Shown: positions 45,187 through 54,954, counted from the first letter of the stretch. The stretch: DNA of 64,000 nt from Anaerolineae bacterium (GCA_016930015.1 JAFGHR010000125.1:46818-110817); one strand, 5' to 3'. A program made the numbers and translations. The notes: generated by a model not told the origin, from the sequence alone.

Positions 45187-46233
45187 ATGGAGTCTCACTC
45201 ACATCACGCCCGCTCACGGGCACGCTTGATCCAACTGCTGATTATTGCCGTGATCATCACCGCCGCCGTGATCGCGGCGTTTATGCTGGGCAGCGAAAAT
45301 GACGGCGATAACGAGTCTCAAGACCTGACACCGGTTACGCTGTACATGAGTTTTATCCCCAGCGTGCAGTTTTCGCCGGTGTATGTCGCGGCAGAGCGCG
45401 GTTATTTCAAAGACGAGGGGATCGCGATTTCGCTTGAGCACAGCCTCAATGAAGCGGACGGCGTGGAACGTATCGCCAGCAATAATCTGCAATTCGGCCT
45501 GATCAGTGGTGAGCAGGTCGTGCTGGGACGCGGCAAGAATCGCCCGCTGGTCTACGTGTTTGAATGGTTCCACAGTTTCCCGGTTGGGATCGTGTCGCCG
45601 GTTGACGCCGATATCACCGAACCCGCCGACCTGGCGGGGCGTGTCGTCGGGATGCCGGGGCCGTTCGGCGCGAGTTATATCGGGCTGCGCGCGCTGCTCA
45701 AGGCCGCCGATCTGACCGAAGATGACCTGGGCGAACTGTTTTCCATCGGTTTTACCGCGCCCGAAACCGTGTGTGAAGGCACGGTCGAGGCCGCCGTGGT
45801 GTATATTGTCAACGAACCGCTGACGATTGAACAGGACTGCACGCCCGTCAACGTGATCAAAGTGTCGGATTATGTCACGCTGGTTTCAAATGGGCTGGTG
45901 ACCAACGAAACCACGATCCGCGAGCAGCCGGACCTGGTGCGGGGTATGGTGCGTGCGCTAAAGCGCGGTGTGGAAGCTGTGCTGGCCGATCCGGATGCGG
46001 CGTTTGATATCGCGGTCAAAAATTATGTCACCGATCTGCCCGAAGACCAGTATGTTACCCAGCGCCGTGTGCTCGAAAACTCGCTGGGCCTGTGGCGCTC
46101 GGATAACCTGGGCCTGACCGATCCCGCCGCCTGGGACGCCACGCAGACGATCTTGATCGAAACCGGCCTGCTCGACGCGCCGCTGGACGATCTGAGCGCC
46201 GCGTATGACATGGACTTTTTACCTGAGTCGTAA
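45187..46233 (+). CDS. NMT1/THI5-like substrate-binding protein, membrane-anchored
   Basis: 348 residues. One N-terminal membrane helix (about 15-35) with no lipobox Cys serves as an anchor or uncleaved signal. The rest is an NMT1/SsuA-like periplasmic-binding fold: YMSFIPSVQFSPVYVAAERGYFKDEGI, NLQFGLISGEQVVLGRGK, DLAGRVVGMPGPFGASYIGL. Members bind pyrimidine thiamine precursors, sulfonates or nitrate. The PxPFGASY segment and a conserved Cys in ETVCEGTVEAAVVY resemble the thiamine-precursor subgroup, but no TPP riboswitch is seen, so the ligand stays open. Second last gene of the operon. Confidence 0.88.
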   Translation: MESHSHHARSRARLIQLLIIAVIITAAVIAAFMLGSENDGDNESQDLTPVTLYMSFIPSVQFSPVYVAAERGYFKDEGIAISLEHSLNEADGVERIASNNLQFGLISGEQVVLGRGKNRPLVYVFEWFHSFPVGIVSPVDADITEPADLAGRVVGMPGPFGASYIGLRALLKAADLTEDDLGELFSIGFTAPETVCEGTVEAAVVYIVNEPLTIEQDCTPVNVIKVSDYVTLVSNGLVTNETTIREQPDLVRGMVRALKRGVEAVLADPDAAFDIAVKNYVTDLPEDQYVTQRRVLENSLGLWRSDNLGLTDPAAWDATQTILIETGLLDAPLDDLSAAYDMDFLPES

Positions 46234-46234
46234 C

Positions 46235-47011
46235 ATGAGCGGGAATCCGTCCAACGCGCCTATTTTGGCCGCTCATCACATTTGCCATACCTATTCCGGG
46301 CCAAGCGGTGACGTGGTGGCGCTGGATGGGGTCACGCTGGACCTGTCGCGCGAATCATTTGTGTGCCTGGTAGGGCCGAGTGGGTGCGGCAAAAGTACGC
46401 TGCTGCGCATCCTGGCCGGGCTGCTCAAACCCTCACGCGGGCAGGCAACCCTGGATTCACACCTGATCACACGCGCCCAGCGGCGGATCGGCGTGATCTT
46501 CCAAAAAGCGAACCTGATGCCCTGGCGCACGGTCTACGGCAACCTGGCGCTGCCGCTGCAATTGATCGGTGTCCCGGCCAACGAACAGGCCCGGCGCACC
46601 CAGGCTATGCTGGAATTGACCGGGCTGAACCGGTTTGCCGGGGCGTATCCGGCGGAGCTGTCAGGCGGGATGGCGCAGCGGGTCGCCATTGGGCGCGCCC
46701 TGATTCATGATCCGGAAGTGCTGCTGCTGGACGAGCCGTTCGGCGCGCTGGACGCGCTCACCCGCGAGCAAATGGGCGAAGAACTACTGCGCATTTGGGC
46801 GCGGCATCGCAAAACCGTGCTGATGGTCACGCACAGCATCCCCGAAGCTGTGCTGCTGGCCGACCGCGTGCTGGTGATGAGTCCGCGGCCCGGCCAGGTT
46901 GTGCTTGACCTGCCGATTCTGCTGCCACGTCCACGCACACTTGACCTGCTCCACCAGCCGGAATTCGTGGCTTTGACAGAGCGGCTGCGGCATCACATTC
47001 GACCGAACTGA
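46235..47011 (+). CDS. ABC transporter ATP-binding protein, SsuB/TauB/ThiZ type
   Basis: 258 residues, one ABC ATPase domain: Walker A GPSGCGKST (47-55), Q loop IFQKANLMPW, signature LSGGMAQR, Walker B VLLLDEPFG, and the switch His in VTHSIPEA. FQKANLMPWRTV is typical of the nitrate/sulfonate/thiamine-precursor group. ATG 46235 lies one base after the binding-protein stop, so translation is coupled; an in-frame ATG at 46205 overlaps that gene. It completes a permease, binding protein and ATPase set. Confidence 0.94.
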   Translation: MSGNPSNAPILAAHHICHTYSGPSGDVVALDGVTLDLSRESFVCLVGPSGCGKSTLLRILAGLLKPSRGQATLDSHLITRAQRRIGVIFQKANLMPWRTVYGNLALPLQLIGVPANEQARRTQAMLELTGLNRFAGAYPAELSGGMAQRVAIGRALIHDPEVLLLDEPFGALDALTREQMGEELLRIWARHRKTVLMVTHSIPEAVLLADRVLVMSPRPGQVVLDLPILLPRPRTLDLLHQPEFVALTERLRHHIRPN

Positions 47012-47093
47012 AGCCAAAACACAACCCTTCCACCACACTACCGGCGACTAAACAGTTGATGAGAACGCAACAGTTTGCTACCCTGGTAGTATC

Positions 47094-47099
47094 TATAAT
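47094..47099 (+). promoter_or_regulatory. Promoter -10 box
   Basis: Perfect TATAAT about 20 bp before the response regulator start; no clear -35 box. Confidence 0.45.
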
Positions 47100-47118
47100 C
47101 AAACAGAGGTTGCTGGGC

Positions 47119-47505
47119 ATGGGTAATACAATTCTTGTCATCGATGACGATTTGATGATTCGGCAAATGGTGGCGCTCCATCTTGAACGCGAAGGTTATA
47201 CCGTGCTGCAAGCAGAGGATGGTCCCAGCGGGATCGAAACGTACTGTGCGGAAAACCCCGATCTTGTTGTCGTGGACATCGCCATGCCCATGATGAACGG
47301 CTTTGAGGTCACCAACCGTATCCGCGCGATCCAACAAGACAATAAACTGCCGCGTACACCGATCATCGTGCTGACATCCTATGCCCGGAGTTTTGCCGCG
47401 TCACCTGCCGATCAGAGGGGGATCGACAGTTATCTCACCAAACCGATCACGCGCGATCAACTGTTGACCCACGTTAATCGTTTCCTGGCCGAGAGACGTG
47501 TTTGA
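47119..47505 (+). CDS. Single-domain response regulator
   Basis: 128 residues, a receiver domain alone. Acidic pair in LVIDDDLMIR, phospho-acceptor Asp53 (LVVVDIAMPMMNG), the Thr in IIVLTSYA and the Lys in YLTKPI are all present, so phosphorylation is expected. There is no output domain: it probably acts on a partner protein. ATG 47119, with AGAGG at nine bases. The convergent gene is a histidine kinase, a likely but unproven partner; the shared terminator lies between them. Confidence 0.9.
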   Translation: MGNTILVIDDDLMIRQMVALHLEREGYTVLQAEDGPSGIETYCAENPDLVVVDIAMPMMNGFEVTNRIRAIQQDNKLPRTPIIVLTSYARSFAASPADQRGIDSYLTKPITRDQLLTHVNRFLAERRV

Positions 47506-47516
47506 AATTTGGATAT

Positions 47517-47545
47517 AAAAAACCGCTCATTCCGGCGGTTTTTTT
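47517..47545. terminator. Bidirectional terminator
   Basis: AAAACCGC (47519-47526) and GCGGTTTT (47535-47542) with an 8-nt loop, with A and T runs on both sides, serve the convergent response regulator and kinase genes. Confidence 0.88.
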
Positions 47546-47567
47546 GTGTATCACAACAGAACCGGGA

Positions 47568-49199
47568 TCACGATCCCTGTGTCAGCGGCAGTATCATCCC
47601 AAAAACGCTTCCCTTGTTGATCTGGCTGCTGACAAATACCTTGCCGCCATGACGGTCAACGACAGCTTTTACAATGCTCAACCCTAACCCGGTCCCCGAA
47701 ATACCCCGTTCTGCCGTTGGACCGCGGTAGAAGCGTTCGAACAAACGCGGTTGAATCTCCAGCGGGATGCCCGGCCCGTCATCGTGGACTTCAACAAGAA
47801 CCTGATCATGCTGCTCGTATGCCCGGATGGTGATGTGCCCGCCTGATGCTGTGTACCTGTTCGCATTCGACAGCAGGTTTTTTAACGCCTGGTGCAGCCA
47901 GTAGTCGTTTCCCATGACCGGCGGCAGAAAATCGGGCACGTCGATCTCAAGAGTCTGTTCGCGCTGAAAGACGGCGGCCTGAATATCAATGACACCGCGC
48001 TCGACTACGTCCCGAACATCAACCGGCTGGTATTCAAATTGGGATGTATTCAATATTTGTTCCAGGTACGACAAATCTTCGATCAACTGCTGGGCGCGGT
48101 CGATACTTTTCGTCGCGATTCCGATCAGCTCGCGTTGTAAGTCGCTTTGATTGTCTTGTTCACCAGCCAGCATCGCTAACGCACCCAGCGCCGCCCCCAG
48201 CGGATTACGCAAATCATGGGCGATGTCGTGAATAAAGTCACGGCCTGTAAACCGGCTGGGCTGCCGGTTGCTCACATCGCGAACGACAATAACCGATCCG
48301 TATGTGGCAGTGCCATTGCTGGCTGTCATATCGCTCCGCACGGGCACAACTGCCGTTGATAGTGTGCGCCCATCGACAAGCAGTGTTTCGAACACGGTGT
48401 TCACGCCGTGATGGTTACGCACGGCGCTGCGCAGTGAATCGGCCAGATCGGCATGAATCGGCGCTTCTGCCAGCGACAGCCCGATCACATCGGCGGGGAT
48501 CGTATCAAACAAAATATGGGCGGCGGTGTTAATCTGGCGAATGATACCCTGCCCGTCAATCAGAACAAAGGCTTCGCTGGATAGATCACAGATCGTTGAA
48601 CAGCGGTTTTCGTGCGCCTGGGCACACGCGATCAGACTGAAGTTATCCAGCGCCAGCCCGATCTGGTCGGCGATAGTACACAACGCTACAATGTCACTGC
48701 CGGGAAATGTATGCGGGGCAGCGAACAGGACGCCAACCACACCCACCACGTTCCCGCGTGCATGCATCGGCAGCAGAGCTAATGCCCGCACATCACCATC
48801 AGGCAGCGGAGGGATATTCAGGTGTGTGTCGTGAACCAGATCATCGGACACGATCACTTTGTCGCCGCTTACGACCGCTTCAAACACACTGCCACCCAAT
48901 GCGATACGGTCGCCCTGAGTGACCATCCGGTCGCGCCAGCCGTGTTCAACCCGCAGATCGATTTCCCCGGTAAACTCGTCCAGTATACCGATGGCCACCG
49001 CATCAGCGCCCGAAACAGACAGCACAGCATCCAGCGCGGTTTGTAAGACTGTGTCGGGATCACGTGACCGGCTGGCGGCTACAACGATGGTATTGATCGC
49101 TGCCAGCGGGTTGACACAACCTTCAGTATCCGGGCTGAGTGAGTGATTACCGTTGTTAAGGTAATCTGTGTTTCCAGACGCAAATGACTGCTCGACCAA
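47568..49199 (-). CDS. Cytoplasmic sensor histidine kinase: GAF, PAS, HisKA, HATPase
   Basis: About 543 residues. A GAF domain (about 35-195), a PAS domain (about 210-310), HisKA with phospho-acceptor His328 (DFIHDIAHDLRNPLGAAL) and a HATPase with NLLSNANRYT, DDGPGIP and GTGLGLSIV. No membrane span. The start is uncertain: I chose TTG 49199, nine bases after GGGG, because the 40 upstream codons look non-coding; GTG 49319 gives the longest frame but has no binding site. It converges on the single-domain response regulator at 47.1 kb. Confidence 0.88.
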   Translation of the reverse strand: MVEQSFASGNTDYLNNGNHSLSPDTEGCVNPLAAINTIVVAASRSRDPDTVLQTALDAVLSVSGADAVAIGILDEFTGEIDLRVEHGWRDRMVTQGDRIALGGSVFEAVVSGDKVIVSDDLVHDTHLNIPPLPDGDVRALALLPMHARGNVVGVVGVLFAAPHTFPGSDIVALCTIADQIGLALDNFSLIACAQAHENRCSTICDLSSEAFVLIDGQGIIRQINTAAHILFDTIPADVIGLSLAEAPIHADLADSLRSAVRNHHGVNTVFETLLVDGRTLSTAVVPVRSDMTASNGTATYGSVIVVRDVSNRQPSRFTGRDFIHDIAHDLRNPLGAALGALAMLAGEQDNQSDLQRELIGIATKSIDRAQQLIEDLSYLEQILNTSQFEYQPVDVRDVVERGVIDIQAAVFQREQTLEIDVPDFLPPVMGNDYWLHQALKNLLSNANRYTASGGHITIRAYEQHDQVLVEVHDDGPGIPLEIQPRLFERFYRGPTAERGISGTGLGLSIVKAVVDRHGGKVFVSSQINKGSVFGMILPLTQGS

Positions 49200-49424
49200 G
49201 ACGTTTATCCCCGAACAATAGCTTAACGAAAGTGGTGGTGTAATGGGTTGGTGGTTGAGCGTAATTCCGTAAAGTCGCCTGGTGTTTTTCACCCTGAAAA
49301 GCACCGGAATACCGCACACCAGCCGCCAACAACCTTATACCTGTTATCGAGTATACGCGATAATAAAGGGCTAATGTTGCTACAAATATGAAACTTACAT
49401 GAAAAATATAAATTTCAGGCGGAA

Positions 49425-49760
49425 TCAGACAATGCCCAGGGCCGTTGCCAGCGCCAGCGCGACCAAAAGTGATGCCAGCAGCAGCACCCAGGCCATCAAG
49501 CGCCCGCTGTCCTGGAGCGAGGTCAGGTCCGATTCCTGGGTTTCGACATTCCCCAACAGGTCAATGCGGATATCAAGATTACGTGTGTCTCGTGTCAGGC
49601 GGGCATAGTACGCGCTCTGATCCAGGATGTGCCAGCCGTCATCAAGATAGGGTGCCAGGGCAGATTCAAGAATGGCGGCGGCGTCTTCAGGGCTGATGGG
49701 ATCGATCTCCGGCTCGGTTGGATGCGGGCGTACAGGGTTCGTGTCGTTTTCTGGTAACAT
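49425..49760 (-). CDS. Small tail-anchored membrane protein
   Basis: 111 residues, unknown family. A Pro-rich acidic N-terminus, a central domain (LESALAPYLDDGWHILDQSAYYARLTRDTRNLDIRIDLLG split over 45-80) and one C-terminal membrane helix (about 88-110) ending at the C-terminus, so a tail-anchored protein with a cytoplasmic face. ATG 49760 has GAGG nine bases upstream. It is divergent, 104 bp from the next gene. Confidence 0.72.
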   Translation of the reverse strand: MLPENDTNPVRPHPTEPEIDPISPEDAAAILESALAPYLDDGWHILDQSAYYARLTRDTRNLDIRIDLLGNVETQESDLTSLQDSGRLMAWVLLLASLLVALALATALGIV

Positions 49761-49864
49761 GTTCTTCTACCTCACCGCCGTTTCGCGGTATAGTTGATAG
49801 ACTCGGACCTATATCGTAACAGCGGTATGTACCTCTGTGCCACCAATCGTTTGGAGCATCAGCT

Positions 49865-51067
49865 ATGTTTTGGTCTAACAAACGCAATCGCCGCAGCGCC
49901 ACCATCGTGGGGGCGATTATCGGCTCCCTCATCATTTTCACTTTTGTGTTAAGCCTGGTTGCCCCTGGCCTGCGGTCGGACGACAACGACGACGAACCGT
50001 ATGCCACCGTTACCCCGTTCGGGACACCGCCGCCGCCCACACCCGTGATCCTGCCCACGCCTGACCCTGATCCCCAGCTTGAAGGCGAACCGTCTTATAT
50101 TCACTCGACGGGTTACTTCCAGACTTTCCGCCCCGCCGGGACAGACTGGTTTATCGATGAAGGCACGACCGATCCGACGAACACACGCCTGAGCACGGTT
50201 ATTCAGAGCGCACAACGCCTGGTGGTCATTCACACCTTCATTAAACAGGGTGTTGAATTCGAAACACTCGGCTCGTTAAGCGACAATTACCTGACTCCGG
50301 AGTACTACGCCAGCGAGTGGTCACGTTATGAAAGCTGGCAGGAAACCAACCGGCAGGTTACGGATGAATCCGTGATTGTGGACTTTTCTCTTGTGTCGGA
50401 CACAAACGACTATTTGGGTCGAGAGATCAACTGGTTTGATTCGGGCTGGTTGTATGTGCTGCGCTTGGTTGTTCCGGGGAACAATCCGCCCCTGCTGGAC
50501 CAGCTTCAGGCGTTGGTACATCCTGCGTTTGTAGGCTACCGTGATCTTCAGCAGCTTCCGCCCGAATGGCCGGCGTATGTCGATCAGCAGTTGGGTTTTG
50601 CGCTCAAACACGCGCCGGGATGGCAGCCGGTCGCGGGCAGCGTGGGTCGTCCTACCACGTTCAGCAGTCCCGATAACCAGACCGAAGCAACCATTCGCCT
50701 GTCAACGGAAGCGGATCACCCGGTCGAGTCCGAAGATCAGGCCGAAACATGGACCGCTGAGGCCGAACCGACCGCGACCATTCTGGGCAGCGCACCCATC
50801 GAGCGCGAAAACGGCAGCGGCTACCAGGTGGCCTACACATACCAGGATGCGGACGGCGATCCGCACAGCGGGCTGGTGGTGCTGCTGAATGACGCAGCGG
50901 GCACGCTGTATGTCGCTAACCTGCGCTACGACCCACCGGAGCTTAACCTGTTAGATGCTGGCAGCCTGCTGGAAACCGAACAAAGCGTCAGCCGGATGGT
51001 GACCGAGGGCTTTATCATCCTGCCGGATATCGCACGCATCAGCGCCGATACCACAACCGGCAACTGA
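49865..51067 (+). CDS. Membrane-anchored extracytoplasmic protein, unknown function
   Basis: 400 residues. A positively charged N-terminus and one membrane helix (about 13-34) are followed by an acidic, Pro/Thr-rich linker (about 38-75) and two similar-looking alpha/beta domains (about 80-225 and 230-385; FRPAGTDWFIDEG, FALKHAPGWQPVAG), each with a long central helix. The repeats resemble PsbP/Mog1-like secreted domains found in chloroflexi, but this is a weak match. ATG 49865 follows GGAG by nine bases. Probably one operon with the thioesterase gene 15 bp downstream. Confidence 0.75.
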   Translation: MFWSNKRNRRSATIVGAIIGSLIIFTFVLSLVAPGLRSDDNDDEPYATVTPFGTPPPPTPVILPTPDPDPQLEGEPSYIHSTGYFQTFRPAGTDWFIDEGTTDPTNTRLSTVIQSAQRLVVIHTFIKQGVEFETLGSLSDNYLTPEYYASEWSRYESWQETNRQVTDESVIVDFSLVSDTNDYLGREINWFDSGWLYVLRLVVPGNNPPLLDQLQALVHPAFVGYRDLQQLPPEWPAYVDQQLGFALKHAPGWQPVAGSVGRPTTFSSPDNQTEATIRLSTEADHPVESEDQAETWTAEAEPTATILGSAPIERENGSGYQVAYTYQDADGDPHSGLVVLLNDAAGTLYVANLRYDPPELNLLDAGSLLETEQSVSRMVTEGFIILPDIARISADTTTGN

Positions 51068-51082
51068 TTTACAGGTATTCTG

Positions 51083-51580
51083 ATGAAACCACCACCGGTT
51101 GCACTCGACGCCGTTACGGCGCTGCCCGTGATCTATCACACGATCATCCCGCCCGCCTACGAGGACGAAAACGGGCACATGAACATTCGCTGGTACATGG
51201 CTGTTTTTGACGACGCGGGTTATCCGCTGGCCGCACGGCTGGGCCTCACGCCGGACTATCACGCGCAGCACGGCACGGGCGGTTTTGACCTGGAACATCA
51301 CATTCATTACCTGAACGAAGTTTTAATCGGGGATGCGGTGGCCGTGTATTTCCGGTTGTTTAAGCGAACGGCCAAACGCACCCACTACATGATGTTTATG
51401 GTCAACGAAACACGGGGAACGCTGGCCGCGACATTCGAATGTGTTAATTCGTTTGCCGATCTCACGGTGCGCCGCACCGCGCCATACCCGGACGCCATCG
51501 CGCAAACGATCGATGCGCTGCTGGCCGACCATAAAAAACTGGCCTGGCAGGCGCCCATCTGCGGCGTGATGGATGCCTGA
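51083..51580 (+). CDS. Acyl-CoA thioesterase, hot-dog fold
   Basis: 165 residues of the YbgC/FadM/4-hydroxybenzoyl-CoA-thioesterase hot-dog group. DENGHMNIRWYMAVFDDAGY contains the conserved nucleophile-position Asp and the GHMN turn; FDLEHHIHYLNEVLIGD is the second family motif. It hydrolyses acyl-CoA thioesters, with a substrate that cannot be told from the sequence. The start ATG 51083 lies 15 bp after the previous stop, so the two genes are co-transcribed. Confidence 0.88.
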   Translation: MKPPPVALDAVTALPVIYHTIIPPAYEDENGHMNIRWYMAVFDDAGYPLAARLGLTPDYHAQHGTGGFDLEHHIHYLNEVLIGDAVAVYFRLFKRTAKRTHYMMFMVNETRGTLAATFECVNSFADLTVRRTAPYPDAIAQTIDALLADHKKLAWQAPICGVMDA

Positions 51581-51604
51581 ATCTCCTGATTGACGTATGC
51601 GTAA

Positions 51605-51633
51605 AAACCGGCGTTCAGCCGGTTTGTTTTTTT
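51605..51633. terminator. Bidirectional terminator
   Basis: AAACCGGC-GTTCA-GCCGGTTT, a perfect 8-bp stem, then TTTGTTTTTTT on the plus strand and TTTTT on the minus strand. It serves both convergent genes. Confidence 0.9.
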
Positions 51634-51652
51634 GTAACATCGTGCCCGGCGG

Positions 51653-53002
51653 TTACCACTCCGGCAGGTTGGGCACAACGTAGGTATCCAGCGCGTACAG
51701 CGCGAACAGGCCCAGCACGGCCATCACGATCAGCGGCAGCCAGTTCAGCGCCGGGTAGCGGCGGCTGGCAAGTGACGTCCAGCCGGTCAGCCCGACGCCC
51801 ACCACAAAACCGAACGGGATCAGCGCCGGGTACAGGTAACGTCCCTGGAACTGGATAAAGTCCAGGTTATACAGGATGTACGCGGCAAACACACACGCGA
51901 TCACCGCCGCAAAGACGATCACCGCGTTGAGCCGGGTCCCGTTCAGTTGGTGGCGCCAGTGGAACCGCCTGAAAAACACGATCACCCCGGCCAGCATCGC
52001 GAGTGTGAACAACAAAAACACGCGGTAGACGTTGGTCGGCATGGGCAGCGCCATCCAGCCGAATTGACCCCAGAAACTGTGAAACGTGGTCCTGGCGTAA
52101 TTTTCCAGGTAGACGCGCGTACTGCCGCCGTACACGTCATCGATGTAATCACCGGTGCGCGGCTGCCCGATGGTCACGTTTTCGTGACGCTCCAGCCCGA
52201 GAACATCCGTCCCGCCGTAGACGTACAGGTTCCGCGCCCACCAGATGCCGCCCATGACCAGGATCGGGATCAGCACAGCGGCCAACTGCCGCATACAGCG
52301 GCGGCTGGGCCACTTTTTCACGCTGAGCCGGTGCTCGCGCAGGATCACGGCCAGCACCACGATCCCGCCCAGAAAGTAGATCGTGGTCTTGGTCAGCATG
52401 GCGATCCCGGCCAGCACACCGAGCACAATCGGCGGCATGGACCGTTTCCTGTCCAGGTAGATCACCGTGGCGAGCAGCGTCAGCGCGACGACCAGTTCGG
52501 CCAGGGCGTCATTACTCACGCTGCCCAGGATCGCAAGGTGCTGCGGGATGAACGCGACAAACGCCGCCCCGGTCAGCGCGATGATCGGCCAGCCGGGCAG
52601 CACGACTCTCAGCGCAGCCCACGCCGCCAGCACCACGCCCGCGCCCAGCAGCACCGATAACAACCGCATGGCGCCCAGATCACCATCGGTCAGCGCGTAT
52701 ACCGGCGCCTGGATCAGGTAGTACAGGGGCGGCTGGTGATCCTCGTACTGCACCGTGTCCAGCCGGTCGGTCAGCGCGGGATCGAAGTTGCTGGTCGTCA
52801 GTTGATCCTGGTATGCCTGCTGCCAGTCGCCCATGTTGAGCACGGGGAGCTTGCCGTCATCCGCGATCTGGCGCACGTAGTTAACATGCGCCGGTTCATC
52901 CGGCGCCTGCCAGTCCGGGGTACGGATCGCGTACTGCGCCCCGATGATGCAGTAGGCCACCACGATCAGACTGATCAGAATCCGTTCGGTCTGGCGGTTC
53001 AT
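51653..53002 (-). CDS. GT-C type membrane glycosyltransferase-like protein (DUF2142-like)
   Basis: 449 residues with about 11-12 membrane spans. The first extracytoplasmic loop has the motif PDEPAHVNYVRQI, whose acidic residues are the catalytic signature of GT-C glycosyltransferases and DUF2142 proteins; the QPPLYYLIQAP segment and FQGRYLYPALIPFG near the C-terminus are the family's other conserved spots. Such proteins transfer sugars from polyprenyl-phosphate carriers to proteins or cell-surface glycans. ATG 53002 follows GGAGG by eight bases. It is 44 bp after metG, possibly in one operon. Confidence 0.85.
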   Translation of the reverse strand: MNRQTERILISLIVVAYCIIGAQYAIRTPDWQAPDEPAHVNYVRQIADDGKLPVLNMGDWQQAYQDQLTTSNFDPALTDRLDTVQYEDHQPPLYYLIQAPVYALTDGDLGAMRLLSVLLGAGVVLAAWAALRVVLPGWPIIALTGAAFVAFIPQHLAILGSVSNDALAELVVALTLLATVIYLDRKRSMPPIVLGVLAGIAMLTKTTIYFLGGIVVLAVILREHRLSVKKWPSRRCMRQLAAVLIPILVMGGIWWARNLYVYGGTDVLGLERHENVTIGQPRTGDYIDDVYGGSTRVYLENYARTTFHSFWGQFGWMALPMPTNVYRVFLLFTLAMLAGVIVFFRRFHWRHQLNGTRLNAVIVFAAVIACVFAAYILYNLDFIQFQGRYLYPALIPFGFVVGVGLTGWTSLASRRYPALNWLPLIVMAVLGLFALYALDTYVVPNLPEW

Positions 53003-53046
53003 GGCTTCGCCTCCTGGTGTCGATGGTCACAAAAACGTGATAGACG

Positions 53047-54837
53047 TTAGTCGGTCAGCATTTCCTGGCGCGGCTGGCCCAGACGCGCGCGTTCTTCCTC
53101 GACCAGATCGGGCTCCAGCTTGACAAACAGCGCCTGCGGCTCGCGCAGGGTTTGCCCGACCGCCAGATCGCCGATTTCCCAGCGGCCTATGGCGCCGGAA
53201 CCGTCATAGGTCAGCGCCTCGTGCGCCCGTTCAGACTCCTCGAACGTGTTGATCTGCTGTTCGCCAAACAACGTCCCGTTATAGCCCAGGAATTCGTGCA
53301 CCTGCTGTGACGAAAACGGCAGGAACGGCGCCAGCAGCGTTTTCAGGTTATCGATGCAGCGCAGCGCGGTATAAATCGTGGTCGCGGCCTGAGCTTTATC
53401 CTCTTTGACCACCTTGAACCACGGCGCGCGGTCGAGGTAGCCGTTAACCTCGCGCACCAACATCATACTTTCGCTGAGCGCGTCACGCAGCTTGACCGCT
53501 TCCAGCAGGCCGCCGATGTGTTCAAAACCGTTTTCGACCTGGGCGAGAATCTCGCGGTCCATGTCGCGCAGCTCACCCGGATCAGGTACGGCGCCGTCGA
53601 AGTGCTTCGCCGTGAACTTGAGCACCCGGTTAACCAGGTTGCCCCATGCGGCCAGCAGTTCGGTGTTGTTACGCGTGACGAAGCCGTCCCAACTCCAATC
53701 CGAGTCGCGGGTTTCGGGAAAGGTCATGGTGATGTAGTAGCGGATCGCGTCCGGCGCGTAACGTTCCAGGATATCCGGCATCCAGATCGCCCAGTTGCGG
53801 CTTTTGGAAAACTGCTTACCCTCGATATTCATGAACTCGTTGGCGGGCACGTCATACGGCAGCGTGATCGAGCCGTCGGAGTCGTCCGCGTACAGCCCGT
53901 CGATCCCCATCAGTTCGGCAGGCCAGATGATGGTGTGAAACTCGATGTTGTCCTTGCCGATGAAATTGTAAATCCTGGCGTCGGGGTTATACCACCATTT
54001 TTTCCAGGCGTCGGGCTGGCCGGTGTTTTTGGCCCACTCAACGCTGGCGGTGAAGTAACCCATCACGGCTTCGAACCATACGTACATGCGCTTGTCTTCC
54101 CAGCCGTCCAGCGGGACCGGGATGCCCCACGCGATATCACGCGTGATCGGGCGGCCCTTGAGTTCCTGAGTCTTGTTTTGGGAGACGCGTAACACGTTGG
54201 TGCGCCAGTGGGTTTTGTCATCGCCCAGGTAGGCGCTCAGCCGGTCGATGAACGCGGGCAGGTCCAGGAAATAGTGCTCGGTTTCGCGGATAACCGGCGT
54301 GGTGCCATCGGTCTTGCTGCGCGGGTTGATCAACTCCAGAGCGTCTAGCAGTGCGCCGCAGTTGTCGCACTGGTCGCCGCGCGCCTGGTCGAATCCGCAG
54401 TTGGGGCACGTGCCCTCGACATACCGGTCGGGCAGAAAACGTTTTTCCGTTTCGCTGTACAACAGGCGCTGTTCCTGGCGGTACAGGTACTCGCCGTCCA
54501 GCAGTTTACGGAAAATATCCTGCGCGATCTGGTGATGGTTCTCGGTGTCGGTGTGCGTAAACAGGTCGTAGCTGATGCCGATCTGCCGCTGGGTTTCCAG
54601 AAACCGGTGGTGGTAATGCTCGAAGACCTCGCGCGGTGGAATGCCGAGTTTGTCGGCCTCAACGGTGATCGGTGTGCCGTGCGCGTCCGAGCCGCTGACC
54701 ATCAGCACGTGATTCCCCTTCAGGCGGTGGAACCGTGCAAAGATATCAGCCGGTAGATAAGCGCCCGCCAGGTGACCGGCGTGCATATCCCCGTTGGCAT
54801 AGGGCCAGGCAACCGAAACATGGATGTATTCAGGCAT
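53047..54837 (-). CDS. metG: Methionyl-tRNA synthetase
   Basis: 596 residues, class I synthetase. HIGH-type motif PYANGDMHAGH (His19-His22), a zinc knuckle GTCPNC...CDNCGAL (about 140-160), and the KMSKS-type loop KQFSKS (341-346, Lys345). The C-terminal anticodon-binding helical domain is present, but the extra EMAP/Arc1-like tRNA-binding domain of some bacterial MetG is absent. ATG 54837, with AAGGAG. Upstream is a leader peptide with three internal Met codons and a terminator, so its expression is probably attenuated. Confidence 0.96.
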   Translation of the reverse strand: MPEYIHVSVAWPYANGDMHAGHLAGAYLPADIFARFHRLKGNHVLMVSGSDAHGTPITVEADKLGIPPREVFEHYHHRFLETQRQIGISYDLFTHTDTENHHQIAQDIFRKLLDGEYLYRQEQRLLYSETEKRFLPDRYVEGTCPNCGFDQARGDQCDNCGALLDALELINPRSKTDGTTPVIRETEHYFLDLPAFIDRLSAYLGDDKTHWRTNVLRVSQNKTQELKGRPITRDIAWGIPVPLDGWEDKRMYVWFEAVMGYFTASVEWAKNTGQPDAWKKWWYNPDARIYNFIGKDNIEFHTIIWPAELMGIDGLYADDSDGSITLPYDVPANEFMNIEGKQFSKSRNWAIWMPDILERYAPDAIRYYITMTFPETRDSDWSWDGFVTRNNTELLAAWGNLVNRVLKFTAKHFDGAVPDPGELRDMDREILAQVENGFEHIGGLLEAVKLRDALSESMMLVREVNGYLDRAPWFKVVKEDKAQAATTIYTALRCIDNLKTLLAPFLPFSSQQVHEFLGYNGTLFGEQQINTFEESERAHEALTYDGSGAIGRWEIGDLAVGQTLREPQALFVKLEPDLVEEERARLGQPRQEMLTD

Positions 54838-54920
54838 GGATTCTCCTTACTGTAGGTGTTAGGGCCGGGCACGCAGTCCTGGCCCGCCGACATTGTAACA
54901 GGCTGTCACAGCCTCACCAA

Positions 54921-54954
54921 AATAAAAACCGCCGGACTGGTGTGTCTGACGGTT
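54921..54954 (-). terminator. Attenuator terminator before metG
   Basis: On the minus strand an imperfect 11-bp stem (54954-54944 with 54937-54927; one G-U, one C-A mismatch) and a six-base loop are followed by TTTTTATTTT. Its 3' arm GGCGGTT (54933-54927) is exactly complementary to AACCGCC (54989-54983), which overlaps the leader peptide stop codon, so the two pairings are mutually exclusive. A small AGGCTG/CAGCCT hairpin follows at 54914-54900. Confidence 0.78.
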